DNA of 47,438 nt from a virus. The DNA lies in IMG/VR virus record IMGVR_UViG_3300013093_000079, positions 1 through 47,438 of that record; one strand, written 5' to 3'. The notes beneath the pieces are model-generated. The model searched no databases and was not told the DNA's origin. It saw only the letters and a list, made by a program, of their open reading frames with translations. Below, in pieces: positions 9,994-16,428 of this stretch (the first letter of the stretch is position 1; the number at the start of each line of letters is the position of its first letter). The translations under genes and the position numbers were made by a program.

Positions 9994-11568
9994 GTGACCA
10001 CGCTGTTCCATTCCGATCGGGAGTTGTTCCCGTTTCAAGCCGAGCATGTAGAGCGTGCCCACGGACACGATTCCGTCCTAATGAACTGGGACTGCGGAGT
10101 CGGAAAGTCCGTGGGCGCCCTCGCTCTTGCCGCTCGCAAACTTGACGAGGGACTGATCGATCACGTCCTGCTGGTCTGCGAGAAGTCTAAGACCATCGCC
10201 GAAGAGTGGCCTGCCGAAATCGAACGGTACACCGATATCAAGTGGAAGCCCTATGCGGGCACCCCAGCCAAGCGCAAGAAGATTCGAGAGAATCTGCCCC
10301 CAATGCTGCTGGCTTCGTTTGACATCGTGAAGAACGACTGCGCCATCACCCATCGAACGGACAAAGGTCGTAAGTCCACCCCGATACCCGGTCCGCTTAC
10401 CGAAGCCTTAGCGGGCAAACGTGTGTTTGTGATTTACGACGAGACCTCTCGTTTGGCAAATCGAGGATCCGACACCCACCGCCATCATTCTCTTTTGCTC
10501 GAGGTGCTGCGTCAAACTCCGGGGACCTGCGTGCTCGCCCTAACAGCGACCCCAATGGAAAAAGACCCCGTTAGTTTCTACAACCTTACCCGCATTATGT
10601 CACCCGAGGCAACGTGCACGGTTCGAGAGTTTGAAGAAACTTATGTCAGCGCCTATGACACTTTCGGAAATCCGACCAGATTTCGCCATCTGAAGCCATC
10701 GGACTGCCCTCCCGGTACAGTGCCCCTACGGGACCGTATGGGGGCTCTCGTGCTACGCAAGCGCAAGTCTGACCCCGACGTCGTGGAGTATTTCCCCCTT
10801 CGTCGAGAGATGCCACCCACGATGGTCAAAATGGGCGAAATGCAAAGCATGTTCTATCAGACCGTGCAAGGCATGGCTCAGGGTCTAAGTGATTGGGAGG
10901 CCCGTCCGTTCACAACGGTCCTGCGTCAAATCGCCGGGAACCCCGAGGCACTTCTTCTATCTCAGGGCGAAATCTCAAAATCAATCGTTGACGTGGTCAC
11001 CCCGGCAGGAATCCTTGCCATCGGCTCCGCCAAGACCGAACGGATGCTGACGTGGACTCACGAGGTTGTTCGAGAGCAGGGCGCCCAAGCGGTCATCTTT
11101 ACGTTCTTTGGGCAATCAATGCTGCCCTTGTTGCAGCGGGACCTCGAAAACGCCGGATATACCGTCTCGATCAATCACGGGGGCCTGTCCGATACGGTCA
11201 AGAACCAGAACCAGCGAGACTTTCGGTCGGGCAAGACTGAGATTTTCCTAACTTCGGACGCAGGATCAAAGGGACTCAACCTTCCCGAGGCCACCTATCT
11301 TTTGCATTACGAGCGACCGCTTACTCACTCGAACTTTGTTCAACGGTCCGATCGTATCCACCGCATCAACTCCGTCCACGAGTCGGTCTACATCTATTCT
11401 TTCGTCACCCTCGAGACCATCGAGGAAGGACTCATGAACTTGAATCTCAGACGAAACGATTGGTCGGATACACTACTGGGTGACGACGAAGTGTCCAACG
11501 AGGACTTTCTGTCGGCAGAGGATCGACGCCTCCTCCTCAAGATTGGTAGGCGACAAGCGGGAGGTTAG
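9994..11568 (+). CDS. SNF2/superfamily 2 DEAD-box-type helicase
   Basis: A 524-residue protein with superfamily 2 helicase motifs in order: Q-motif-like FPFQAEHVERA (12-22), Walker A DCGVGKS (33-39), motif II as DETS (149-152, in place of DEAH), motif III TATP (184-187), motif V around SDAGSKGLNLPEA, and motif VI QRSDRIHR (450-457). The arrangement is that of SNF2-type DNA translocases and phage helicases, acting on double-stranded or branched DNA. The start is GTG, chosen because the promoter -10 lies six bases upstream and the protein begins just before the Q-motif. It heads a three-gene group ending at 12220, well apart from the main replication block, so a role in recombination, repair or transcription is as likely as replication. 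Confidence 0.85.
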   Translation: MTTLFHSDRELFPFQAEHVERAHGHDSVLMNWDCGVGKSVGALALAARKLDEGLIDHVLLVCEKSKTIAEEWPAEIERYTDIKWKPYAGTPAKRKKIRENLPPMLLASFDIVKNDCAITHRTDKGRKSTPIPGPLTEALAGKRVFVIYDETSRLANRGSDTHRHHSLLLEVLRQTPGTCVLALTATPMEKDPVSFYNLTRIMSPEATCTVREFEETYVSAYDTFGNPTRFRHLKPSDCPPGTVPLRDRMGALVLRKRKSDPDVVEYFPLRREMPPTMVKMGEMQSMFYQTVQGMAQGLSDWEARPFTTVLRQIAGNPEALLLSQGEISKSIVDVVTPAGILAIGSAKTERMLTWTHEVVREQGAQAVIFTFFGQSMLPLLQRDLENAGYTVSINHGGLSDTVKNQNQRDFRSGKTEIFLTSDAGSKGLNLPEATYLLHYERPLTHSNFVQRSDRIHRINSVHESVYIYSFVTLETIEEGLMNLNLRRNDWSDTLLGDDEVSNEDFLSAEDRRLLLKIGRRQAGG

Positions 11569-11570
11569 AA

Positions 11571-11912
11571 ATGTCCACCATCACGGATACTTTGAAGGCG
11601 CAAGTGCAAGACGCCATTGATCGTCACGCACTCAAGGATGACGCACAGTGGGACCTTGGCATGGTGGTTTTGCCACAGCAGCCCCCAGCGCACTTTTTGA
11701 CCATGCTCATCCCAGCAGCCATCCAACTGGGCGAGTGGCATCAGGCCGGAGCCATCATCGAGCAGGCTCACAAAGTCTCCGCAGAGGACATTGACGGGCT
11801 TGTGAACGGCATGTTCGAAACGCTTCGAGAAGAGCGCACCAAGTCACTCACCGAAGGCACCGCCAAGGTCGCAAAGCAAGAGGCGCCGCCTAAGGGATTG
11901 ATCGTCCCGTAA
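11571..11912 (+). CDS. Hypothetical protein
   Basis: A 113-residue protein I do not recognise. It is mainly helical by composition, without Cys clusters, signal peptide or transmembrane segment. The last 20 residues (about 95-113) are Lys/Glu/Pro-rich and probably disordered. The ATG follows GGGAGG and lies two bases after the helicase stop, so it is cotranscribed with the helicase. Its TAA overlaps the ATG of the next gene (TAATG). Confidence 0.6.
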   Translation: MSTITDTLKAQVQDAIDRHALKDDAQWDLGMVVLPQQPPAHFLTMLIPAAIQLGEWHQAGAIIEQAHKVSAEDIDGLVNGMFETLREERTKSLTEGTAKVAKQEAPPKGLIVP

Positions 11913-12220
11913 TGGCCGAGCACGTTAGGGTCTCCGAATGGGCTGCTCGAACTCTAAGTGCCGCCATTGATCGAATCATTCCCGACGAGGAATCGGTTCG
12001 ATGGGACGTCTCTGTCATTCCCAACGATCTAGAGCATCCTACGGATCCCTGCATCGCCATTTGGATGTCGATTGATGAACCCGATGGTCTCACCATGCAG
12101 TCCACCTACCTCGTTCCCCTCTTCGATCTTGCTGTAGAAGATATCTCGGACCACGTTCGCAAAGCGTGGGATGTCTGCGTCGTCGAACGCATGGAGATTG
12201 CCCTCAATCAGTCGAAGTGA
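11912..12220 (+). CDS. Hypothetical protein
   Basis: A 102-residue acidic protein of unknown family. The start overlaps the previous stop in TAATG, so translation is probably coupled. The sequence alternates short helices and strands (for example RWDVSVIPNDL, then CIAIWMSIDEP), suggesting a small compact alpha/beta domain. It is the last gene of the helicase group; a perfect hairpin follows 11 bases after its stop. Confidence 0.55.
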   Translation: MAEHVRVSEWAARTLSAAIDRIIPDEESVRWDVSVIPNDLEHPTDPCIAIWMSIDEPDGLTMQSTYLVPLFDLAVEDISDHVRKAWDVCVVERMEIALNQSK

Positions 12221-12231
12221 ATCTATCGGTC

Positions 12232-12251
12232 GAGAGGTGTGCTAACCTCTC
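12232..12251 (+). terminator. Perfect 7-bp hairpin after the helicase operon
   Basis: GAGAGGT (12232-12238), loop GTGCTA, ACCTCTC (12245-12251). It has no U-tract, only CCCC, so it would be a U-less terminator at best. Its right arm contains the TAACCT proposed as the -10 of the downstream RNA, so it could instead be an operator-like palindrome over that promoter. Confidence 0.4.
12243..12248 (+). promoter_or_regulatory. Candidate -10 box of the non-coding RNA
   Basis: The context GTGTGCTAACCT closely matches the context GTGTGCTAGGCT of the promoter at 12672, sharing GTGTGCTA and the TANNNT hexamer. By analogy with the other promoters, transcription would begin near 12255-12256. No convincing -35 is seen, which lowers confidence. 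Confidence 0.4.
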
Positions 12252-12255
12252 CCCT

Positions 12256-12651
12256 ACGCAAACAGACGCCGTGCAGGCCGGGTGAGGCCGAAGGAGAAAT
12301 CCTTCCGTCTCCGTCGGCTGGGCAACACAAGGACGATCGCCGGAGTCGTACCTTTGAGAACGACTGATCTCGTTCTCCACCTTCCATCGGAAGGTCTGGT
12401 GAAGGCCGTCCCCAGTCGGGCGAGTTGTTGAACTGTCGGAATTGTCTAGAGAATTAGTTCAGTGCCACCGCTACTGTCGAACTAAGGCTAACGCCTAAAA
12501 ACGACTGTTCCGGTGGCTTGCCACTCTAAATAGGATGGCAAAGGACTTTGACTAGAGAGTTACCGAGATAGAACAATGACTCCCCTGAACTGAAGGACTA
12601 TATTGACTACCTCGTCTCGCCACCCCTCTACCCAAAAACGGGTAGACTTTT
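12256..12651 (+). ncRNA. Candidate structured non-coding RNA, about 395 nt
   Basis: This gene-free stretch is densely foldable and ends in an intrinsic terminator. Stems I can pair by eye are: 12286-12297/12308-12319 (11 pairs and one A-G mismatch); 12329-12336/12346-12354 (8 bp, one bulge); 12356-12363/12370-12377 (8 bp); 12379-12385/12389-12395 (7 bp); 12396-12399/12412-12415; a long-range helix 12454-12462/12585-12593 (9 bp with one G-U) enclosing 12464-12470/12511-12517 (7 bp), 12473-12479/12502-12508, 12485-12488/12493-12496, 12518-12523/12536-12541 (6 bp) and 12557-12562/12577-12582. Only tiny ATG frames (five or six codons) occur. It matches no tmRNA, RNase P, tRNA or group I intron pattern I know. 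Function is unknown; a phage regulatory or structural RNA is inferred. Confidence 0.6.
12627..12651 (+). terminator. Intrinsic terminator of the non-coding RNA
   Basis: TCTACCC (12627-12633), loop AAAAAC, GGGTAGA (12640-12646), a perfect 7-bp stem, followed by CTTTT. This is a textbook Rho-independent terminator and fixes the 3' end of the RNA unit near 12651. Confidence 0.8.
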
Positions 12652-12677
12652 ACTGTGAAGTCAAAGTGTGCTAGGCT
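12649..12677 (+). promoter_or_regulatory. Leaderless promoter of the 12685 gene
   Basis: -35 TTTACT (12649-12654), exact 17-base spacer, -10 TAGGCT (12672-12677), then seven bases to the ATG at 12685. There is no ribosome binding site. The -35 overlaps the T-tract of the preceding terminator. Confidence 0.65.
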
Positions 12678-12684
12678 GCGTTCC

Positions 12685-12978
12685 ATGGCTACGACCAAGA
12701 AAACCCAACCCATCCCCGTCAACCATCGGGTATGGAAGGAACTGCACCCAACCGAGCACGGGGGATTCGCCCAAGGTGATGTTGTCAAAGTCACTGGCAC
12801 CACCAAGTCCCGCTGGACGTTCTGGTACGCCAACCTCGATCGAGATGGCAACCTCGATTCATATACGGTGTTCGGCGGAAACTCCCACGGGCAATCCGAG
12901 ACCAAGGAGTTTCGATCTTTCGCCCCCGAGCGTGTCCTCCCTATCGACGCTCCCCGTCGTCGCAAGACGGATTCCTAA
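12685..12978 (+). CDS. Small hypothetical protein
   Basis: A 97-residue protein starting MATTKKTQPIP. A longer reading from the GTG at 12655 exists, but it would begin upstream of the proposed transcription start, so ATG 12685 is chosen. The middle (GDVVKVTGTTKSRWTFWYANL) and end (KEFRSFAPERVLP) look like a small beta-barrel, ending in a basic tail. The short RSF.PERV ending recalls small actinophage proteins of unknown function, but I cannot assign a family with confidence. It is a single-gene unit: the next gene has its own strong promoter starting 17 bases later. Confidence 0.6.
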   Translation: MATTKKTQPIPVNHRVWKELHPTEHGGFAQGDVVKVTGTTKSRWTFWYANLDRDGNLDSYTVFGGNSHGQSETKEFRSFAPERVLPIDAPRRRKTDS

Positions 12979-12994
12979 AATCTTGACGAATGAC

Positions 12995-13023
12995 TTGACA
13001 GCGTCACAACCATCCGTTATGGT
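12995..13023 (+). promoter_or_regulatory. Strong leaderless promoter
   Basis: A consensus -35 TTGACA (12995-13000), exact 17-base spacer, -10 TATGGT (13018-13023), then seven bases (TCAAGGC) to ATG 13031. This is the best sigma-70-type promoter in the window. It predicts a transcript starting at or within a base or two of the ATG. Confidence 0.85.
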
Positions 13024-13030
13024 TCAAGGC

Positions 13031-13735
13031 ATGAACACAACCCACATCAACACCAGCGTCCAGCCGATCCTCAGCGATGAGGTTCGGGCCATCATTGAGT
13101 CGGGAAGCCTCACCGAGGTTCTCACGGCCATCGAGAACACCAAGACCGCCGAGGTCGTCGTTGCATCGCCAAGCGTTCCTACGGCGATCACCGAGAGCCA
13201 GCGCACGGCCATCGACGCCCTGCCATCGGTCTACGGCAAGGTCGTCCCCACCGAGAAGCGGATGCTTCAGGCGGTCGAGGTCAAGGCCCTTGCCGACGAG
13301 CGTGAGGCGCTCGACGAGTTGGAGAAGATGGTCAAGGTTCGTCGTGAGGCGATCCGCACCACCGTCGTGAACCACATGGACGAGGCGCTGTTCTCGTGCC
13401 TGTCTGACTCCGAGCGTGAGGCGCTTGACCTCGACGCCGAGGGTCACGTCCTCACCGCACAGCGCCTTGCGATCCCCGACGAGGCCAAGACGTTCTCATG
13501 GGAGATGCGGGAGACCGCTGCTAGCCTTGACGCCGAGGCGTTGGCTGCCCTTGACGCCGAGGGTCACATCGACCACGACCTCTACCTGTCCATGACCTCG
13601 CAGGTCCGGGTCATCGACGAGATGAAGGTCATGGCAGCGTTGCAGACGCAGCCCCGTGAGACGTTGGACGCTATTGCCTTGGCCACCAAGCCGGGTAAGC
13701 GTACCGGCGCCCTCTACATCCGCAAGGCCAAGTAG
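13031..13735 (+). CDS. Hypothetical helical protein under a strong promoter
   Basis: A 234-residue protein starting MNTTHINTSVQPIL. I do not recognise the family. It is Glu/Ala/Asp-rich with a likely coiled coil at about 83-120 (VEVKALADEREALDELEKM, then RREAIRTTV) and a repeated LD(A)EGH element (LDLDAEGHVL near 138 and LDAEGHIDHDL near 178) that may mark an internal duplication. ATG 13031 is chosen over an upstream in-frame extension because the consensus promoter ends seven bases before it. The strong promoter and dedicated terminator (13749-13781) suggest an abundantly made, probably early, phage protein. Confidence 0.7.
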   Translation: MNTTHINTSVQPILSDEVRAIIESGSLTEVLTAIENTKTAEVVVASPSVPTAITESQRTAIDALPSVYGKVVPTEKRMLQAVEVKALADEREALDELEKMVKVRREAIRTTVVNHMDEALFSCLSDSEREALDLDAEGHVLTAQRLAIPDEAKTFSWEMRETAASLDAEALAALDAEGHIDHDLYLSMTSQVRVIDEMKVMAALQTQPRETLDAIALATKPGKRTGALYIRKAK

Positions 13736-13748
13736 GGCGAGCACGGTG

Positions 13749-13781
13749 GGGCAGGGTTGGCTTCGGCTGGCCCTGCCCTTT
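13749..13781 (+). terminator. Intrinsic terminator with C(UUCG)G tetraloop
   Basis: GGGCAGGGTTGGC (13749-13761), loop TTCG, GCTGGCCCTGCCC (13766-13778), followed by TTT. The 13-pair stem, including three G-U pairs, is capped by the very stable C(UUCG)G loop. It closes the 13031 unit and lies just upstream of the next -10 box. Confidence 0.85.
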
Positions 13782-13789
13782 CGCCGTGT

Positions 13790-13795
13790 TAGGGT
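13790..13795 (+). promoter_or_regulatory. Candidate leaderless -10 box
   Basis: TAGGGT, six bases before ATG 13802. No good -35 is seen: the position 17 bases upstream falls in the right arm of the terminator hairpin. It is called because spacing matches the other leaderless promoters here. Confidence 0.5.
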
Positions 13796-13801
13796 TTGGT
13801 G

Positions 13802-14128
13802 ATGGAACTAAAACCCGAACCGAAGCGGGTGGCCTATGACCCTGCGTTCCTGTCCGCCAAGTGGACGCTAAAGCGGGGAGAGGTTGCCAACCTGTTCTTC
13901 AATCGATCCTACCAATGGCTAGCCAAGATCGAAGCGAAGGGATTTGAGGTGCCCGATGGCGTGGCCTACGAACCACGCTATGACGGCTCGGGAAACAGGC
14001 TCTATCAATTGAGCGACATTGATGCGCTAACCTCGTGTTTGGCGTACAACCGAATCATCGACGGGGAGAAGGCATTGCGTATCTACGCATTGATCGAAGG
14101 CTTCTCGTCACTCTGGCAAGGCCGATAA
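13802..14128 (+). CDS. Helix-turn-helix DNA-binding protein
   Basis: A 108-residue protein. Residues 20-45 (LKRGEVANLFFNRSYQWLAKIEAKG) read as a helix-turn-helix of the MerR/excisionase type, followed by a wing-like YEPRYDGSGNRLYQLSDIDAL. The LSDIDAL ending is typical of the helix after the wing in these folds. Similar small HTH proteins are frequent in actinophages. In-frame TTG and GTG codons lie just upstream (13796, 13799); ATG 13802 is preferred because it sits six bases after TAGGGT. It may regulate phage transcription. Next to it, 11 bases downstream, is the MazG-like gene. Confidence 0.65.
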   Translation: MELKPEPKRVAYDPAFLSAKWTLKRGEVANLFFNRSYQWLAKIEAKGFEVPDGVAYEPRYDGSGNRLYQLSDIDALTSCLAYNRIIDGEKALRIYALIEGFSSLWQGR

Positions 14129-14139
14129 GGAGAACCAAA

Positions 14140-15042
14140 ATGGCTGAATGTGGAAAGCCCGTTGGACAAGGCGTCGTCGCCTATCCGTGCATCATTGAGA
14201 CCGATGGAGGGCCACACGCTGGCCCGTGCATGTCCCGTGAAAGCGTGCGCTCGAGGAATGAGCGTGCCCAGTGGGAAGAGGCCCGTGAGCGGTCGCAGGG
14301 GCAGCCTACGCTCGAGGACTTGGGGATGCAAGGTCCCCCGAAGACCGTCATCGAGGGCTTGCTCGACCCGGAGTCAGGAAAGGGTCGTCGAATCCACCCG
14401 GACGAACTTCGAAGAATCAAGGACGGGTTCGACCTTACTCACACCGAGGCGGCTTCGTTGGAGTCCGAGTTGGTGCGGACCGCTGGGGGCGTCGATATCT
14501 CCCACGCCGGAAAGCAAGCAGACCTTTCCGAAGATCAGTTGTCCGCTGCCTTGCAGCGACTCCGAGACATCGAAAAGTCTTTGACCCACTCGATGCCCGA
14601 GCAACTGTCTCGCAAGATCGAGGTCACTGCACAAGAGCAGTTCGACCACACGAACTCTTTCGGCGCCGTCAAGAAGTTCAAGGAGTCCTCAGGTCGTACT
14701 TTCGAGCCCAAGGTAGTTGGCCCTACGGATAAGCACCTTCCTCGAAAGATTTCAGACCTTCAGGTTCACGATCTTGTCGTCGAAGACGTCGTTGCTAGGA
14801 AGGCAAAGGGCGTCGATATCTATGGCGTTCCACTCACCCCTTTCAACGGCAGAAACGGGGCTCAGGACGCCTATGAAGAAGTTCTTGACTTGGCAGCGTA
14901 CTTCCGGCAGGTACTATTAGAGCGTGATGCTGCTGCGATTGCCCTTTACGAAGTGTCGGAGATTCTTGGCACTTACTTTGATGATGAAGTTCCGTCCGAT
15001 GTAATGGAACTGCTGCAGACGATCGCAAACGCTCTCGTCTAA
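14140..15042 (+). CDS. Zinc-finger/MazG-like protein (300 residues)
   Basis: The ATG follows AAGGAG and is used rather than upstream codons that would overlap the HTH gene. The N-terminus holds a possible zinc site (Cys4, Cys17, His26, Cys30). The middle is charged and helical. The last 90 residues contain YGVPLTPFNGR and then EEVLDLAAYFRQ (Glu246, Glu247, Asp250), an EExxD helix as in all-alpha MazG-type nucleotide pyrophosphohydrolases and related phage proteins. If functional it could hydrolyse a nucleoside triphosphate, altering nucleotide pools; this is inference, and only one of the two usual acidic helices is evident. It overlaps the next gene by one base (TAATG). Confidence 0.55.
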   Translation: MAECGKPVGQGVVAYPCIIETDGGPHAGPCMSRESVRSRNERAQWEEARERSQGQPTLEDLGMQGPPKTVIEGLLDPESGKGRRIHPDELRRIKDGFDLTHTEAASLESELVRTAGGVDISHAGKQADLSEDQLSAALQRLRDIEKSLTHSMPEQLSRKIEVTAQEQFDHTNSFGAVKKFKESSGRTFEPKVVGPTDKHLPRKISDLQVHDLVVEDVVARKAKGVDIYGVPLTPFNGRNGAQDAYEEVLDLAAYFRQVLLERDAAAIALYEVSEILGTYFDDEVPSDVMELLQTIANALV

Positions 15043-15251
15043 TGGCCGAGTTCAAGGGCTTCGTCTGCGATGAGTGCAACGAGGTATGGACCGACGATCT
15101 AAAGACCCGACTCAAGATAACTTTCACCGGCTATCAAGAACTTGGATCCTTTTACAAAGAACTGTGCCCGACTTGCGTAGTCGAGCCAGACGATGCTAGA
15201 CCAACAAGAAAGCGGAATCGTAAATCCGCAGAGAAAGAGGTTGCCGATTGA
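15042..15251 (+). CDS. Small zinc-ribbon protein
   Basis: A 69-residue protein with two Cys pairs, CDEC (9-12) and CPTC (42-45), forming a likely zinc ribbon, and a basic C-terminal tail (RKRNRKS). The ATG overlaps the preceding TAA. It probably binds nucleic acid or protein, but no family is recognised. A 215-base gene-free stretch follows. Confidence 0.65.
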   Translation: MAEFKGFVCDECNEVWTDDLKTRLKITFTGYQELGSFYKELCPTCVVEPDDARPTRKRNRKSAEKEVAD

Positions 15252-15466
15252 AAAGACCTGTGAGAGTGCCCAATGGCACACCCACAACCTACCAATCCCC
15301 AAGCGGGATGGTGCTGACTGCTACCAGCACCGGAGAGCGATACAGGAAAAAGTAGGGGCGGTGTCTAACAGCATCATTTGAAGGGTGATACCCCTTCAAG
15401 CCCCAAGAAAGAACCCACAAGTGCAGTACGGGTTCCGACGCAAGGTGAGAAAGGAATCACCCAACT
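15252..15466 (+). promoter_or_regulatory. Intergenic region with three hairpins upstream of the Rpf-like gene
   Basis: No gene is visible. Perfect stems occur at 15310-15316/15325-15331 (GGTGCTG/CAGCACC, 8-base loop), 15378-15385/15392-15399 (TTGAAGGG/CCCTTCAA, 6-base loop) and 15411-15416/15430-15435 (GAACCC/GGGTTC, 13-base loop). The last ends about 12 bases before an AAAGGA ribosome binding site. The set could be a terminator plus a structured 5' leader controlling the secreted hydrolase. None has a U-tract, and no clear promoter is seen. Confidence 0.5.
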
Positions 15467-16036
15467 ATGAAACTTCTCTATAGGTCTACCTTGGCTGCCG
15501 TCTTCGTTGGCATCGTCGTAATCGCTACGATCCCAGCAAGCGCAGCCGCTAACAATCAGCCCAAGCATCACGTTCAGGCAGTGGCACCAGCCCCGCAACT
15601 TCAGACTTTCCGGGGAGCAGACTCCCCTAAGTCTTTTGCAGCACGCTATGTGGCCCCTCCTGCCCCCGTAGTGGCTCCCACGCCACCTCCGGCCCCCGTT
15701 ACGACTACGACGGCTCCTGTGACCACTACGACGGTCCCAGCGCCCGTTGCACCGACTCCCGTCGTGGCAGCCGTAGCACCCCAGTCCAATCAATCCATCT
15801 GGGATTGCATCATCGCCCACGAATCCGGTGGTAACCCGGCAGCGGTCAATCCATCATCCGGTGCCGGTGGGCTATTTCAGTTCCTGCCGTCCTCATGGAT
15901 TGGGTATGGCGGTGGCCAATTTGCTCCCCTTCCCGAGCAAGCCACGGCAGCCCAGCAATGGCAGATCGCCATCGCAGCCCAAGCCCAATCAGGTTGGTAC
16001 CCTTGGGTGGGCGACGGGTGCACCCCCGTGGGGTAG
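15467..16036 (+). CDS. Secreted Rpf/transglycosylase-like cell-wall hydrolase
   Basis: A 189-residue exported protein. Residues 1-27 form a Sec signal peptide (basic start, hydrophobic core, Ala-X-Ala end at about PASAA). A Pro/Thr/Ala linker follows (60-105, with TTTT blocks), then an 80-residue C-terminal domain: WDCIIAHESGGNP, GAGGLFQFLPSSW, and a final GWYPWVGDGC. This matches resuscitation-promoting-factor/lytic transglycosylase domains: catalytic Glu119 in the HESGGN motif, G.FQF..SSW, and a Cys114-Cys185 pair suited to a disulfide. It would cleave peptidoglycan glycan strands outside the membrane. The ATG follows AAAGGA. It lies in the early/replication side of the genome, not beside the GH25 endolysin, so a role other than final lysis is possible. 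Confidence 0.8.
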   Translation: MKLLYRSTLAAVFVGIVVIATIPASAAANNQPKHHVQAVAPAPQLQTFRGADSPKSFAARYVAPPAPVVAPTPPPAPVTTTTAPVTTTTVPAPVAPTPVVAAVAPQSNQSIWDCIIAHESGGNPAAVNPSSGAGGLFQFLPSSWIGYGGGQFAPLPEQATAAQQWQIAIAAQAQSGWYPWVGDGCTPVG

Positions 16037-16062
16037 ACGATTGTTTCCCCGCTAGCACATCT

Positions 16063-16102
16063 GCCCCTGTCCATTTCGGTCTTTGCCGAGAAGGGCAGGG
16101 GC
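16063..16102 (+). terminator. Long hairpin terminator after the Rpf-like gene
   Basis: GCCCCTGTCC (16063-16072) pairs with GGGCAGGGGC (16093-16102) with one G-U. After one mismatch, TTTCGG (16074-16079) pairs with CCGAGA (16086-16091). The 6-base loop completes a hairpin of about 16 pairs. There is no U-tract; the next promoter's -10 starts five bases later. Confidence 0.55.
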
Positions 16103-16112
16103 GTGTTAGTGT
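16083..16112 (+). promoter_or_regulatory. Candidate leaderless promoter of the replication operon
   Basis: -35 TTGCCG (16083-16088), 18-base spacer, -10 TAGTGT (16107-16112), then seven bases to ATG 16120. The -35 lies inside the preceding hairpin. It would drive the primosome genes that follow without gaps. Confidence 0.5.
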
Positions 16113-16119
16113 CCGAGCC

Positions 16120-16428
16120 ATGAGCGTTAGAACCCACGGAAAAACCTATCTAATGAAGGCTCCCGAGGACTGGGCGTGGCAAGACCTGCGGGATTACGTC
16201 AATGACCGTCACCACGACGAGACCTACGACGTGAGTCCCGAGCGGGAGGCTTCGATCTTCAAATCGTTCATCAAACGATGGCCAGATGGTCAGGCCGCAC
16301 GAATCGCCAAGATCGTGTTCACCCAGTACGGGGGCGAATGGCATGGACGGGCGGTATCTCCAGTGACGTTTCGCAAGGACAACGACCCGTTCTTCGCAGA
16401 GGTCATTAGCGAACTGCTGGAGCGATAG
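16120..16428 (+). CDS. Hypothetical protein at the head of the replication operon
   Basis: A 102-residue protein starting MSVRTHGKTYLMKAPEDW. ATG 16120 is chosen by its promoter spacing; the open frame runs further upstream but overlaps the Rpf-like gene. It is charged and mostly helical, with no motif I can name. Because it is the first gene before the helicase loader and overlaps the loader's GTG, it may be a replication accessory protein (initiator or loader partner); that is inference from position only. Confidence 0.6.
   Translation: MSVRTHGKTYLMKAPEDWAWQDLRDYVNDRHHDETYDVSPEREASIFKSFIKRWPDGQAARIAKIVFTQYGGEWHGRAVSPVTFRKDNDPFFAEVISELLER

Noticed and set aside
12276-12354. HDV-like self-cleaving ribozyme: the run 12313-12327 nearly matches the GCCGGCTGGGCAACA stretch of the genomic HDV ribozyme
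   Set aside because: I could not close the double pseudoknot. The best P1 is only six pairs, no P2 strand lies after the P4-like stem, and three independent hairpins follow where the catalytic joiner should be. A simple hairpin explains 12286-12319 better. A ribozyme motif search would settle it.
12440-12600. Group I intron or tmRNA
   Set aside because: The GACTAGAGAG string recalls intron P7, but no matching 3' strand, guanosine site or interrupted gene is present. There is no tRNA-like domain or tag frame for tmRNA.
12655-12684. GTG start at 12655 giving a 107-residue protein
   Set aside because: The codon overlaps the promoter spacer; ATG 12685 has the seven-base leaderless spacing.
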